DNA of 32,184 bases, from NCBI GenBank assembly GCA_002717515.1, contig PBEC01000026.1, forward strand, positions 1-32,184. The letters are read 5' to 3'. This document shows positions 22,911 through 30,885 of the stretch, in pieces. The first letter of the stretch is position 1. Each line of letters starts with the position of its first letter. A model generated the notes under the pieces. It worked only from the letters and a program-made list of their open reading frames with translations, ran no database searches and was not told the origin of the DNA. The DNA comes from Flavobacteriales bacterium (GTDB taxonomy: Bacteria > Bacteroidota > Bacteroidia > Flavobacteriales_C > GCA-002722245). A program made the position numbers and the translations under genes.

Positions 22911-22965
22911 TTTCAATTTTGGATGTTGAACCTTACAGGTTCGTTATCTTTATTCTTCTCTTAAG

Positions 22966-23583
22966 ATGAATCCATATATAACCTATATAATAATTGGCAT
23001 CACTGCTCTTGCTTCTTACAAAGCATTTCAAGACGGAAGTTTAAAGTGGAAGCTTATTTTTAATGCTTATCAAATAAAGGAAAGAAAGGAATGGTATCGA
23101 TTTTTTAGTCATGGTTTGATTCATGCCGATTGGATTCATTTTGGTTTCAATATTTATGTTTTATATGTTTTTGGTAAATCTGTTGAGTTGAGTTTTGTTT
23201 CAATATTTGGTCCTGTGAGAGGTTTACTGAACTACATTTTATTATATGCAGGAGCTTTACTGGCAAGCTCAGTTTATAGTTTTGTGAAAAATCAAGACAA
23301 TCCGCATTATAATGCTTTGGGGGCTTCCGGAGCTGTTTCTGCTGTTTTATTTTCCTTTATTGCTATGTATCCTAATAGTGACCTATCTCTAATGTTTATA
23401 CCAATACCAATTAAAGGTTGGATTTTAGGTACTTTATATTTACTATATTCCCATTACATGGCTAAGAAAGAAATGGACAATATCGGACACGACGCCCATT
23501 TTTGGGGGGCTGTTTTTGGTTTTGTTGTCACTTTTGTTTTCGAACCTAAACTGTTCGGTGCGTTTATTTCAAACTTTGTTTAA
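22966..23583 (+). CDS. Rhomboid family intramembrane serine protease
   Basis: 205 residues with about six membrane helices. The catalytic pair is Ser121 in NALGASGAVS and His178 in HDAHFWGAVFG; the oxyanion-site motif H58-x3-N62 lies in HADWIHFGFN. Rhomboids cut single-pass membrane proteins near the outer face of a helix. The length and the six-helix core match the compact bacterial form without an added cytoplasmic domain. It begins 55 bp after paralog C on the same strand, so it may be co-transcribed, although a small hairpin (22928-22942) and a TATCTTTA sequence in the gap leave room for a separate promoter. The substrate is unknown; the neighbouring signal-bearing or tailed membrane proteins are candidates by position only. 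Confidence 0.92.
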   Translation: MNPYITYIIIGITALASYKAFQDGSLKWKLIFNAYQIKERKEWYRFFSHGLIHADWIHFGFNIYVLYVFGKSVELSFVSIFGPVRGLLNYILLYAGALLASSVYSFVKNQDNPHYNALGASGAVSAVLFSFIAMYPNSDLSLMFIPIPIKGWILGTLYLLYSHYMAKKEMDNIGHDAHFWGAVFGFVVTFVFEPKLFGAFISNFV

Positions 23584-23658
23584 TGTTTTGAACAGAAATA
23601 TTAATAATTTATCGTAAATAAAATTTTCCCAATTATCCGTTTTATTGTTTTGCTTGGT

Positions 23659-23666
23659 TATATTTG
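23659..23666 (+). promoter_or_regulatory. Putative -7 promoter element (TATATTTG)
   Basis: Exact match to TAnnTTTG, followed by 12 consecutive A bases and the ATG at 23680. The leader would be only about 10 nt and almost pure A, which suits Bacteroidota initiation without a Shine-Dalgarno sequence. Confidence 0.5.
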
Positions 23667-23679
23667 CAAAAAAAAAAAC

Positions 23680-26600
23680 ATGAAGGTAAACTTACTGATT
23701 GTCCTTGTTGTAATTTTGACTTTTAAAGGATATTCCCAAAGTTGTGACAATGCTGATTTTGAAACAGGAACTTTAAATTCATGGTTGGGTTATACGGGTA
23801 CCTGTTGTGGAGGTGGAATAACAAATCCGGGTATTGTATCCGGAAGACATACAGTTGTAAATGACCCCGGAAATGACCCTTTGTCATTGGATACGATATC
23901 GTTTATTGCTCCAGCAGGAGGGTTGTATTCGGTGCGATTAGGAAATGATAATGTTGGAGCTGAGGCAGAAAAATTAACAAAATCTTTTTTGGTTACTCCG
24001 GAAAATACGGCCTTCACATATCAGTATGCATTGCTTTTGGAAGATCCTTCTGGACACTCTCAGAACGAAAAACCCAAATTTGAAGTAAAGCTTTTGGATG
24101 AAAATATGGAGATAATACCGGGGCCATGTGGTTATTATCAGGTAACGGCTGGTCCTGAAACGGACACCTGGCATCAAAACGGAACGATTCGTTTCAAAGA
24201 TTGGGCAACTGTCGGGATTGATTTAACACCTTATATCGGACAGGTAATGACCATTGAGTTTTCAGTTGAAGATTGTGGTTTAGGAGGTCATTTTGGATAT
24301 GCCTATATTGATGCAAAATGCGGATATTTAGATGTTGTAGTAAATGGTTTTTGTACTGGAGATAATGATAGTGTTTATTTAACTGCTCCATCGGGATTCG
24401 ATGAATACTATTGGCCTGTAACAGGGGAAACTACGCAAACCATATTAATGCATTATCCACAGGTTGGTGATTCTGTTTTTGTTGAAATTACCAATGAAGC
24501 GGGTTGCTCCTCTCAAATACTGCATGTCTTTGAAGAGGTTGGGGATGCTGTAGGTGGTGCTGTTGATGGAGGAGTAATTTGCGCAGGGGAAACATTTACG
24601 CTGCGACCGGATACTTTTGATATTGAATGGAGATATGAATGGACCTCCAGTGAATCCGATCAAGTGATTGAAGATACCGTATTGATTGTTTCCCCGACAA
24701 AAACAACTGAGTATTATCTTCAAATATTAAATCAGAACGGTTGTGGTGATGAAAGGGCTCGAGATACGGTTATTGTTGAGGTTGACACATCTTTGGTTTT
24801 TGACCAGGTTGATTTAGGGCCCATTTGTAAAGGAGATTCGGCAGCGATATTTACTCATGGAATTGAAGGTGATTACACATGGGAATTAGATGGTTTTTCA
24901 AATTTACAAAGTGATGATACGGTATACGTTAGTCCATTCCAGGAGACGGGTTATGTCCTCACTTTAAATAATGCGAGTTGTGAATGGGAGGATGAGTTTA
25001 TGGTAGAGGTTTTTGGTGGTAATTCACTTCCAGATACAATTGATATTTATTTCTGTCCAAACGATGCTGTTAATTTGAATGTATCATATGGTGGTTATGT
25101 TGGATACGATTGGGATGGTAATTTTGGGGATTCTTCATATTATACAATTGTTAATCCCACCGACGAACAAATTGTTGAGTTAATACTTCATACTCAACCG
25201 GGTTGTTTAGATACTATTGTTTATGTACTTAATGAGTCTTTTTACCCTGTTCCCAATTTAACAGCTGTTGATGATTCTATTTGTATGGGTGTGGCAGCTG
25301 TTTTGGATGCATCCGGGGGTAATACTTATCGATGGTATTCACAATCCTCCGGACAATTATGGGGTAGTTCGTCCAGAAGATACATTTCTTTAACCGAATC
25401 CGAGTGGGTTTGGGTTATTGCTGAAAATGAATACGGTTGTGTTGATTTTTCGCTGAGAGATTCGGTTTATGTTTTTGTTAATGATTCCGCTGTGTTTGAT
25501 TTTCAAAACGATACTACGATTTGTCTGGGCGAGGAAGTTAAAATTGATCCAATAGGAGGAGCGGGAAATTATTCGTGGACCAACAGTACCGGCACATTAA
25601 TTTCTTCAGATACAATGGTTGTTGATACGCCGCTTTTGAGTACTGTGTATTATCTGACAATAACAAATGACGGCTGCAGTTACTCCGATTACATGACCGT
25701 AAATGTTTACAACACGGTTTTTGATGAACCAAACGAGGAAACTTATTGTGAGAACGATGCTTCATTAAGTTTGGTTGGTCCTTCAGGGTTTTCATCATAT
25801 GAATGGGTAAATCAAAACGACTACAATAATGTTTTGGCAATTTCCAATCCCTCGGGAGACTATGAGATTGTTCTTGCTTTAACTACCGATATAAATTGTC
25901 CGGATACTACTTATTTTAATGTTAGAGAGATAAGCCTGCCAACTATTGATGCCGGTGAAGATACTACGATTTGTTATGGTGATAATTACTTGTTACGAGC
26001 TGTTTCGGATTACGACGGTAATGATTATGTTTGGACTTCAAACCCCAGTGGTTTTTATAGTACCAATCCAAATTCTTATGTTTCTCCTACGGAAAAAACA
26101 ACATACACCATAACGTATTCCAATACGATCAACTGTTCTTTAACGGATCCCACTGCAACGATAACTGTTGATGTTGATGCATCAACTTTGGTTGATTTAG
26201 GAGATAATATTGAGATTTGTCTGGGTGATTCTGTCGAACTTGTTTCGTCATTGGGTTCTGGAGATTTTTCTTGGAGCAGTTATCCAGGAGCTTTGAATTT
26301 CAGCAGCGATTCAACAATTAGTGTTCAACCTCAGTTGAATACAAACTATCAACTGGAAATATCAAATGTTCAGTGCTCCAATGAGGATTTTATATACGTT
26401 ATGGTAAACGATACACCTAATGGTTTGTTTGTTGATAATTCAATCGAAGTGTGTGAAGGTCAATCCTTTATGATTTCCTCTACCAATCCTTGGTCAGGTT
26501 CTTATGTGTGGGAACTTCCCGATGGATCAAGTAGAACAGAAAGTTCGCCTGTTATCGACCCGATTCAGGAGGGGTTCTATTCATTGGTTGTAACGGATTT

Positions 26601-27141
26601 TAACAATTGTGAGGGCTCTGATTCAATATACGTTGATGTCATAAGTTATCCGACGGTTGATTTAGGACCTGATCAAATCATTTGCGATGGTGAATCCACG
26701 GTATTTGGAAGTTCATTACAAGGTGAGCAGTTTGAGTGGAGCACGGGTGAGACATCTCCTACTATAAACGTTAGTACTGCTGGAAATTATTCGGTGGAGG
26801 TTTCAAATGGAAATTGCCAATCTTCGGACGATATTCAGCTGAGCGTATTGCCCAATCCTATGTTAACTGAGGTACCAAACTTTTTTACACCAAATGGTGA
26901 CGGTTTTAATGACTTATTTGAGATTCCAATCGAGAATGTTACTTCTTACTCGTTGAAAATATACAGCAGATGGGGGAAACTTGTTTTTAAAACTGATGAT
27001 CCAAATGAACATTGGGACGGAAAAAACGGTTGGTTTAATGCTTCGAGTGGAATTTACTACTATCGTTTGAAATTTGAGTCTACGTGTACGAATGGTCCAC
27101 GAGTAAAAAATGGCTATGTAGAGCTTGCTCGTACTCGATAA
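23680..27141 (+). CDS. Large surface protein with Ig-like repeats and CHU_C (T9SS type B) sorting domain
   Basis: 1153 residues from the ATG at 23680. A TTG 30 bp upstream would put KKK-rich sequence before the signal peptide and is rejected. Signal peptide about 1-19 (MKVNLLIVLVVILTFKGYS). About 21-225 is a beta-rich, Cys-containing N-terminal domain (NADFETGTLNSWLGYTGTC, TIEFSVEDCGLGGHFGYAYI), often seen at the front of Bacteroidota adhesins. Residues about 225-1055 contain serial Ig/PKD-like units, each with a C-x-G[ED] start (ICLGEEVKI, ICLGDSVEL, VCEGQSFMI, ICDGESTVF). From about 1063 comes the gliding-motility-associated C-terminal domain: VPNFFTPNGDGFNDLFEI, LKIYSRWGKLVF, HWDGKN, SSGIYYYRLKF. 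It should be exported by T9SS and kept on the cell surface. It is probably an adhesin; the ligand is unknown. Confidence 0.9.
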   Translation: MKVNLLIVLVVILTFKGYSQSCDNADFETGTLNSWLGYTGTCCGGGITNPGIVSGRHTVVNDPGNDPLSLDTISFIAPAGGLYSVRLGNDNVGAEAEKLTKSFLVTPENTAFTYQYALLLEDPSGHSQNEKPKFEVKLLDENMEIIPGPCGYYQVTAGPETDTWHQNGTIRFKDWATVGIDLTPYIGQVMTIEFSVEDCGLGGHFGYAYIDAKCGYLDVVVNGFCTGDNDSVYLTAPSGFDEYYWPVTGETTQTILMHYPQVGDSVFVEITNEAGCSSQILHVFEEVGDAVGGAVDGGVICAGETFTLRPDTFDIEWRYEWTSSESDQVIEDTVLIVSPTKTTEYYLQILNQNGCGDERARDTVIVEVDTSLVFDQVDLGPICKGDSAAIFTHGIEGDYTWELDGFSNLQSDDTVYVSPFQETGYVLTLNNASCEWEDEFMVEVFGGNSLPDTIDIYFCPNDAVNLNVSYGGYVGYDWDGNFGDSSYYTIVNPTDEQIVELILHTQPGCLDTIVYVLNESFYPVPNLTAVDDSICMGVAAVLDASGGNTYRWYSQSSGQLWGSSSRRYISLTESEWVWVIAENEYGCVDFSLRDSVYVFVNDSAVFDFQNDTTICLGEEVKIDPIGGAGNYSWTNSTGTLISSDTMVVDTPLLSTVYYLTITNDGCSYSDYMTVNVYNTVFDEPNEETYCENDASLSLVGPSGFSSYEWVNQNDYNNVLAISNPSGDYEIVLALTTDINCPDTTYFNVREISLPTIDAGEDTTICYGDNYLLRAVSDYDGNDYVWTSNPSGFYSTNPNSYVSPTEKTTYTITYSNTINCSLTDPTATITVDVDASTLVDLGDNIEICLGDSVELVSSLGSGDFSWSSYPGALNFSSDSTISVQPQLNTNYQLEISNVQCSNEDFIYVMVNDTPNGLFVDNSIEVCEGQSFMISSTNPWSGSYVWELPDGSSRTESSPVIDPIQEGFYSLVVTDFNNCEGSDSIYVDVISYPTVDLGPDQIICDGESTVFGSSLQGEQFEWSTGETSPTINVSTAGNYSVEVSNGNCQSSDDIQLSVLPNPMLTEVPNFFTPNGDGFNDLFEIPIENVTSYSLKIYSRWGKLVFKTDDPNEHWDGKNGWFNASSGIYYYRLKFESTCTNGPRVKNGYVELARTR

Positions 27142-27182
27142 TGTAAAAAACTTCGCAAAAAGTTTATCTTTATAACAGGATT

Positions 27183-27668
27183 ATGGTAAACAAAGCAGTT
27201 TTTCTGGACAGGGATGGGGTGATAAATCACGACCCTGATGATTACACGTATTTATTGAGTGAAACAACAATTCTCCCTGGAATTATTGAGTTTGCAAAAA
27301 AAGTACAGGAAAAAGGGTATTTGCTCATTGTAATCACAAATCAAGGCGGGGTAAATAAGGGACGTTATACGAAAAGTGATGTAGAAGCCGTTAATGATTT
27401 TATTCAGTCCGAGTTTAATAAATCAGGAGTTTCTATTGAAGAGTTTTTTTACTGTCCACATCACAATGCTTTGCAGGCTTGTTTGTGTAGAAAGCCAGAT
27501 TCACTATTGATAGAAAGGGGACTGTATAAATACAATGTTGATCCAAAAAAATCCTATTTCATCGGTGATAAATGGAGAGACGTTGAATGTGGCGAAAAGG
27601 CAGGAGTGAAGGGGATTAAAATTGATGTGAATGTAATTAGTGACTCTTTAATTGATTTAATTGCTTAG
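27183..27668 (+). CDS. gmhB: HAD-IIIA phosphatase, GmhB-like (heptose bisphosphate phosphatase)
   Basis: 161 residues. HAD motif I is D9-R-D11-G (FLDRDGVIN), motif II lies in ITNQGG (51-56), K104 follows in CRKP, and motif IV is GDKWRD (129-133). The family's zinc loop is present: C91-x-H93 (YCPHH), C100 and C102 (ACLCRKP). This pattern is that of D-glycero-D-manno-heptose 1,7-bisphosphate 7-phosphatase, used in LPS heptose synthesis. The histidinol-phosphatase domain of HisB is similar, so substrate certainty is moderate. The chain is slightly shorter than E. coli GmhB (191). The next gene starts 3 bp after the stop, so the two are co-transcribed. The other heptose genes are not in this window. 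Confidence 0.8.
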   Translation: MVNKAVFLDRDGVINHDPDDYTYLLSETTILPGIIEFAKKVQEKGYLLIVITNQGGVNKGRYTKSDVEAVNDFIQSEFNKSGVSIEEFFYCPHHNALQACLCRKPDSLLIERGLYKYNVDPKKSYFIGDKWRDVECGEKAGVKGIKIDVNVISDSLIDLIA

Positions 27669-27671
27669 GCT

Positions 27672-28508
27672 ATGATGGAATTTAACAATTTAGATGGCTT
27701 TTTAACTGAAAAGGGAGATAAGCTTTACGATACATCCAATCGTTCTATGCGTTATGGAGATGGTATTTTTGAAACCATCAAGTTGGTGAATGGCGAATTG
27801 ATGTTTTGGGAAGACCATTACGAAAGGCTTTCCAAGGGAATGCAACACTTAAAACTGGATACCATCGGGAAAGAAAAAGATTTTTGGAAAAAGGAGATAG
27901 ATAAGGTTGTTGTTAAAAATTATTTTACCAACGCCCGAATACGTATAATTGTTTATCGGAACTCACCTGGTACTTACACTCCTATGGGCAATAGAATTGG
28001 TTTTTTAATTGAAGGTACGCGATTCGATAAGCCCGATTATAACTACTCCAAACAGGGATTGACTTTAGGTTTGTTTGAGGGAGACCATAAAGGTATGTCT
28101 CCTCTTAATAATTTAAAAACTACCAGCGCTCTTCTTTTTGTTTTAGCTGGAGTATATAAAAAAGAATCGGAGCTTGACGATGTTGTGGTTTTGAATGCTG
28201 CCGGAAGAGTGTGTGAAACGGTTTCCTCGAATATTTTTGCTGTTGTGAATAACAAGGTAATTACTCCAAAATTATCGGAAGGTTGTTTGGATGGAGTGAT
28301 GAGAAAACAAATGATTAAGGCAATAAAACAGCAAGAACTGGACTTTGAAGAAGGTGAATTAACGTTAAATGAGTTGAGAGAGGCAAATGAGATTTTTACT
28401 ACTAATTCAATGGTTGGTGTGCAGGGAATATCTCAATTTGAGGGGCGATCCAAGGATTTTTCGGTAGTTAAAAAACTTCAATCTTATTTGGATTCTGTTC
28501 TTCAGTAA
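27672..28508 (+). CDS. Class IV PLP aminotransferase (PabC/D-amino-acid transaminase-like)
   Basis: 278 residues, fold-type IV PLP enzyme. Visible are MRYGDGIFETIKL (26-38), RFDKP, the PLP lysine K149 (PLNNLKTTSALLFVLAG), E182 (VCETVSSNIF), the closing block EGCLDGVMRKQM and IFTTNSMVGVQGI. The same fold serves aminodeoxychorismate lyase (folate synthesis), D-amino-acid transaminase and branched-chain transaminase; the short chain and YGDGIFET motif favour a PabC-like lyase, but motifs alone do not fix the substrate. A second fold-IV enzyme, ilvE, lies at 15124 and is clearly a different subgroup. Two ATG codons stand in tandem at 27672 and 27675; either may be used. It is coupled to the gmhB-like gene. 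Confidence 0.85.
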   Translation: MMEFNNLDGFLTEKGDKLYDTSNRSMRYGDGIFETIKLVNGELMFWEDHYERLSKGMQHLKLDTIGKEKDFWKKEIDKVVVKNYFTNARIRIIVYRNSPGTYTPMGNRIGFLIEGTRFDKPDYNYSKQGLTLGLFEGDHKGMSPLNNLKTTSALLFVLAGVYKKESELDDVVVLNAAGRVCETVSSNIFAVVNNKVITPKLSEGCLDGVMRKQMIKAIKQQELDFEEGELTLNELREANEIFTTNSMVGVQGISQFEGRSKDFSVVKKLQSYLDSVLQ

Positions 28509-28597
28509 TGAGGAATTTGTTTATTTTTTGATTTTTCAACTGCCCTAATATCAGTGCAGTACTCTTAAAATGTCTTAAATCTCATCATTTCTAACTA

Positions 28598-28611
28598 AAA
28601 ACCTAGGTTTT
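28598..28611. promoter_or_regulatory. Perfect 14-bp palindrome upstream of the helicase gene
   Basis: AAAACCTAGGTTTT, without a spacer. It ends 15 bp before the -7 element at 28627 and so overlaps the region where RNA polymerase would contact upstream promoter DNA. An operator for a small dimeric repressor is a reasonable reading, without direct evidence. Confidence 0.45.
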
Positions 28612-28626
28612 ACCTTTTGTTAAGCG

Positions 28627-28634
28627 TATTTTTG
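28627..28634 (+). promoter_or_regulatory. Putative -7 promoter element (TATTTTTG)
   Basis: Matches TAnnTTTG, 17 bp upstream of the helicase ATG at 28652. Confidence 0.42.
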
Positions 28635-28651
28635 TTGCCTACTTTTTGAAT

Positions 28652-30202
28652 ATGGGGGAAGAAAAATCAGTTTTAGAGCATAATTTTGTTGTTAAGGAGT
28701 TATATCCTTATCAAAAGACCTCTATTGACCGTATAGTTGAACGATTAAATCAAGGTCCTACAAACAACAATATTTTGTTTCAGCTGCCTACTGGTGGTGG
28801 TAAAACAATAATTTTCTCGCATATTGCTAAGGAGTTTATTCAAGAAACCAATAAAAAGGTATTAATACTTACCCATAGAATAGAACTGTTGCACCAAACC
28901 TCAAGTTGCTTGAGTGGTATTGGTGTTGATAATTTTGTAGTAAGCAGTGAAGTTAAAGAAGTAGAAAACCCAGAGTTTTATGGGTGTTTTATTGCTATGG
29001 TTGAAACGTTAAACAACCGTTTGCAGGACGATCAGGATTTTATTGAAAACGTTGGCCTTGTAATTGTTGATGAGGCGCACAACAATTCATTCAGGAAGAT
29101 TTTTCAGTATTTCAAAAATGTAAATATGCTTGGGGTAACTGCAACTCCTTTAAGCAGTAATCGAAATTTACCGTTGAATAAGAATTACGATGAATTAATC
29201 ATTGGTTCTTCGATATCGGATCTGGTGGATAAAAGTTTCTTGTGTGAACCAACTTCTTATACCTATGATGTCAATTTAGGTGCATTGAGAGTGGGTATTA
29301 ACGGTGACTATACAGTGAGCTCCTCTGAGCGTTTGTATGGTGGGTTTGATATGCAGGAGAAATTGATTACCGCTTACAGAGAAAGGGCTCAAGGAAAAAA
29401 GATATTGATATTTAATCCAGGTATTCGTGTGAGTTGGATGGTGTATGATATGTTTAAAGAAAACGGTATCGATCACATCAAACATCTGGATTCAACATTT
29501 TCCGATCAGGAGCGAAGAGATACATTGGATTGGTTTAGAAACACCCCAAATGCAGTACTGACTTCGGTGGGTATTTTAACTACCGGATTCGATGAGCCTT
29601 CGGTGGAAACTATCGTATTGAACAGAGCTACGCGTTCACTAACCTTATATCATCAGATGATTGGACGAGGTTCCCGAGTCACGCCCAATAAAAAATCGTT
29701 TAGTATAATCGATCTGGGTAACAACATTCATCGCTTTGGTTTGTGGGAAGCACCTTTGGATTGGCACGATGTATTTAATAACCCTGATAAATTTTTAGAT
29801 CAAAACTATTTTGATGAACTGGAAAAACAACGTGAGCTGAACTATTCAATTCCGGATGATGTTATTGAATTGTTTCCTACAAATACTGAAGATCTCTTTT
29901 TGGATGTAGAGGACATATATGAAGGGTGTATTGACCGAGGTGAGAAGGCAAGTAATTCATTGGATATTTGCATTTCGAATCACGCGAAGGTAATAACGGA
30001 TAATTGTCAGGATTTTGATGAAGCCGATTTGCTGATTCACAAATTGGACGACAGCATTCGCCATAGATTGAAAATTTACACAACCTGTATAACGAAATCT
30101 ACAAAATCGTATTTGAATTATATATACGATACATACCAAAGAAGACTAAGAATTGAAATTAAAAAAATACTTCGAGAGCGGGAGCCGGATGAAGATGAAT
30201 AG
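28652..30202 (+). CDS. SF2 DEAH-box helicase, type III restriction/RecQ-like superfamily, orphan
   Basis: 516 residues from ATG 28652 (a TTG two codons upstream is ignored). All SF2 motifs are visible: ELYPYQKTSIDRI (Q-like), Walker A TGGGKT (47-52), ILTHRIELL (Ia), DEAH at about 140-143, GVTATP (III), the second RecA domain with KKILIFNPGI, SVGILTTGFDEPSVE (V) and QMIGRGSR (VI, from about 335). This DEAH plus GRGSR layout is that of ResIII/UvrB-like helicases. About 150 residues after the core (FFD-rich, then FDEADLLIHKLDDSIRHRLKIYTT) are helical and unassigned. No methylase, nuclease or specificity subunit is adjacent, so it is not a visible restriction system; a DNA repair or defence role is equally possible. 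It ends at its own terminator. Confidence 0.88.
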   Translation: MGEEKSVLEHNFVVKELYPYQKTSIDRIVERLNQGPTNNNILFQLPTGGGKTIIFSHIAKEFIQETNKKVLILTHRIELLHQTSSCLSGIGVDNFVVSSEVKEVENPEFYGCFIAMVETLNNRLQDDQDFIENVGLVIVDEAHNNSFRKIFQYFKNVNMLGVTATPLSSNRNLPLNKNYDELIIGSSISDLVDKSFLCEPTSYTYDVNLGALRVGINGDYTVSSSERLYGGFDMQEKLITAYRERAQGKKILIFNPGIRVSWMVYDMFKENGIDHIKHLDSTFSDQERRDTLDWFRNTPNAVLTSVGILTTGFDEPSVETIVLNRATRSLTLYHQMIGRGSRVTPNKKSFSIIDLGNNIHRFGLWEAPLDWHDVFNNPDKFLDQNYFDELEKQRELNYSIPDDVIELFPTNTEDLFLDVEDIYEGCIDRGEKASNSLDICISNHAKVITDNCQDFDEADLLIHKLDDSIRHRLKIYTTCITKSTKSYLNYIYDTYQRRLRIEIKKILREREPDEDE

Positions 30203-30209
30203 AAATTGT

Positions 30210-30237
30210 AAAGGGAAGTGTAAACTTCCCTTTTTTT
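30210..30237 (+). terminator. Rho-independent terminator after the helicase gene
   Basis: A 10-bp stem, AAAGGGAAGT (30210-30219) with ACTTCCCTTT (30224-30233), loop GTAA, followed by more T to 30237. It lies 8 bp after the stop codon. Confidence 0.9.
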
Positions 30238-30272
30238 ATGTAAAAAAATCAGAAATACCTATTCAAAATTTC

Positions 30273-30306
30273 GTCACCGAAAAATAAATAATAAAAATTG
30301 GGTGAC
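30273..30306. promoter_or_regulatory. Spaced inverted repeat before the sigma factor promoter
   Basis: GTCACC (30273-30278) and GGTGAC (30301-30306), perfect 6-bp arms separated by 22 A/T-rich bases. The right arm ends 7 bp before the -7 element at 30314. It could be a two-turn operator or part of an autoregulated promoter. Confidence 0.35.
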
Positions 30307-30313
30307 CTTTTTT

Positions 30314-30321
30314 TACATTTG
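30314..30321 (+). promoter_or_regulatory. Putative -7 promoter element (TACATTTG)
   Basis: Matches TAnnTTTG, 22 bp upstream of the sigma factor ATG. A TTG at 30298-30300 is closer than the usual -33 spacing. Confidence 0.42.
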
Positions 30322-30343
30322 ACACTTAGTTGTAAAATACGCA

Positions 30344-30874
30344 ATGAACGAATTAAAAATTCTTACTTTATTTCAATCGAATAAAAAAGAAAAGGCCTTT
30401 CAGGCACTGTACAAAATTATGCCTCAATTCATGGGGTATGTAAAAAGTCAAGGCGGTTCTAAAGAACAGGCTGAAGACATTTTTCAAGAAGCGATATTGG
30501 TGGTGTATAAAAAATTAGCCGATCAAAATTTTGAATTCGAAGGCAGCTTAAAAACCTATTTGTTTAACTCCGCAAAGTATATGTGGTGGAGGGAGAATAA
30601 AAGTACCAGGGAAGTAGAGGCTGTTGCTGATTTTCTTGGAGACGAGTCAAACGCATTGGAAGAAGCCTTGGAAAAAGAGGTGAAGATTCAAAAAGCTGAG
30701 AAAGCAATCGAGAGTTTGGGCGACAAGTGCAAGCAGATTTTAGAAGCGTTTTACTATCAAGGTTTAAAGATGGTTGAGATAGCTAAAAAGTTTGGGTATG
30801 GATCCCCAAAAACGGCTAAAAACCAAAAGTACAAATGCCTTGAGCGCGCCAGAAAACAATTGTTAAACGCCTAA
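30344..30874 (+). CDS. ECF-type sigma-70 family RNA polymerase sigma factor
   Basis: 176 residues with the two-domain layout of ECF sigma factors. Region 2 is about 17-90: KAFQALYKIMPQFMGYVKSQGG, EQAEDIFQEAILVVYKKL (core binding), then SLKTYLFNSAKYMWWRENK (promoter -10 recognition). Region 4 is about 112-172: IESLGDKCKQILEAFYYQGLKMVEIAKKFGYGS, a helix-turn-helix for the -35 element. The linker is acidic (DESNALEEALEKE). The next gene starts 11 bp after the stop and encodes a protein with an anti-sigma-like N-terminus and one membrane helix, so the pair is probably a membrane-signalled regulon switch. Its target promoters are unknown. Confidence 0.93.
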   Translation: MNELKILTLFQSNKKEKAFQALYKIMPQFMGYVKSQGGSKEQAEDIFQEAILVVYKKLADQNFEFEGSLKTYLFNSAKYMWWRENKSTREVEAVADFLGDESNALEEALEKEVKIQKAEKAIESLGDKCKQILEAFYYQGLKMVEIAKKFGYGSPKTAKNQKYKCLERARKQLLNA

Positions 30875-30885
30875 ATTTTACAGCT

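Noticed and set aside
22928-22942. Terminator between paralog C and the rhomboid gene
   Set aside because: GAACCT-TAC-AGGTTC is only a 6-bp stem with no T-run after it, too weak to call.
28652-30202. Restriction-modification system
   Set aside because: The helicase motifs fit a ResIII-like protein, but no methyltransferase, specificity subunit or nuclease motif is nearby.
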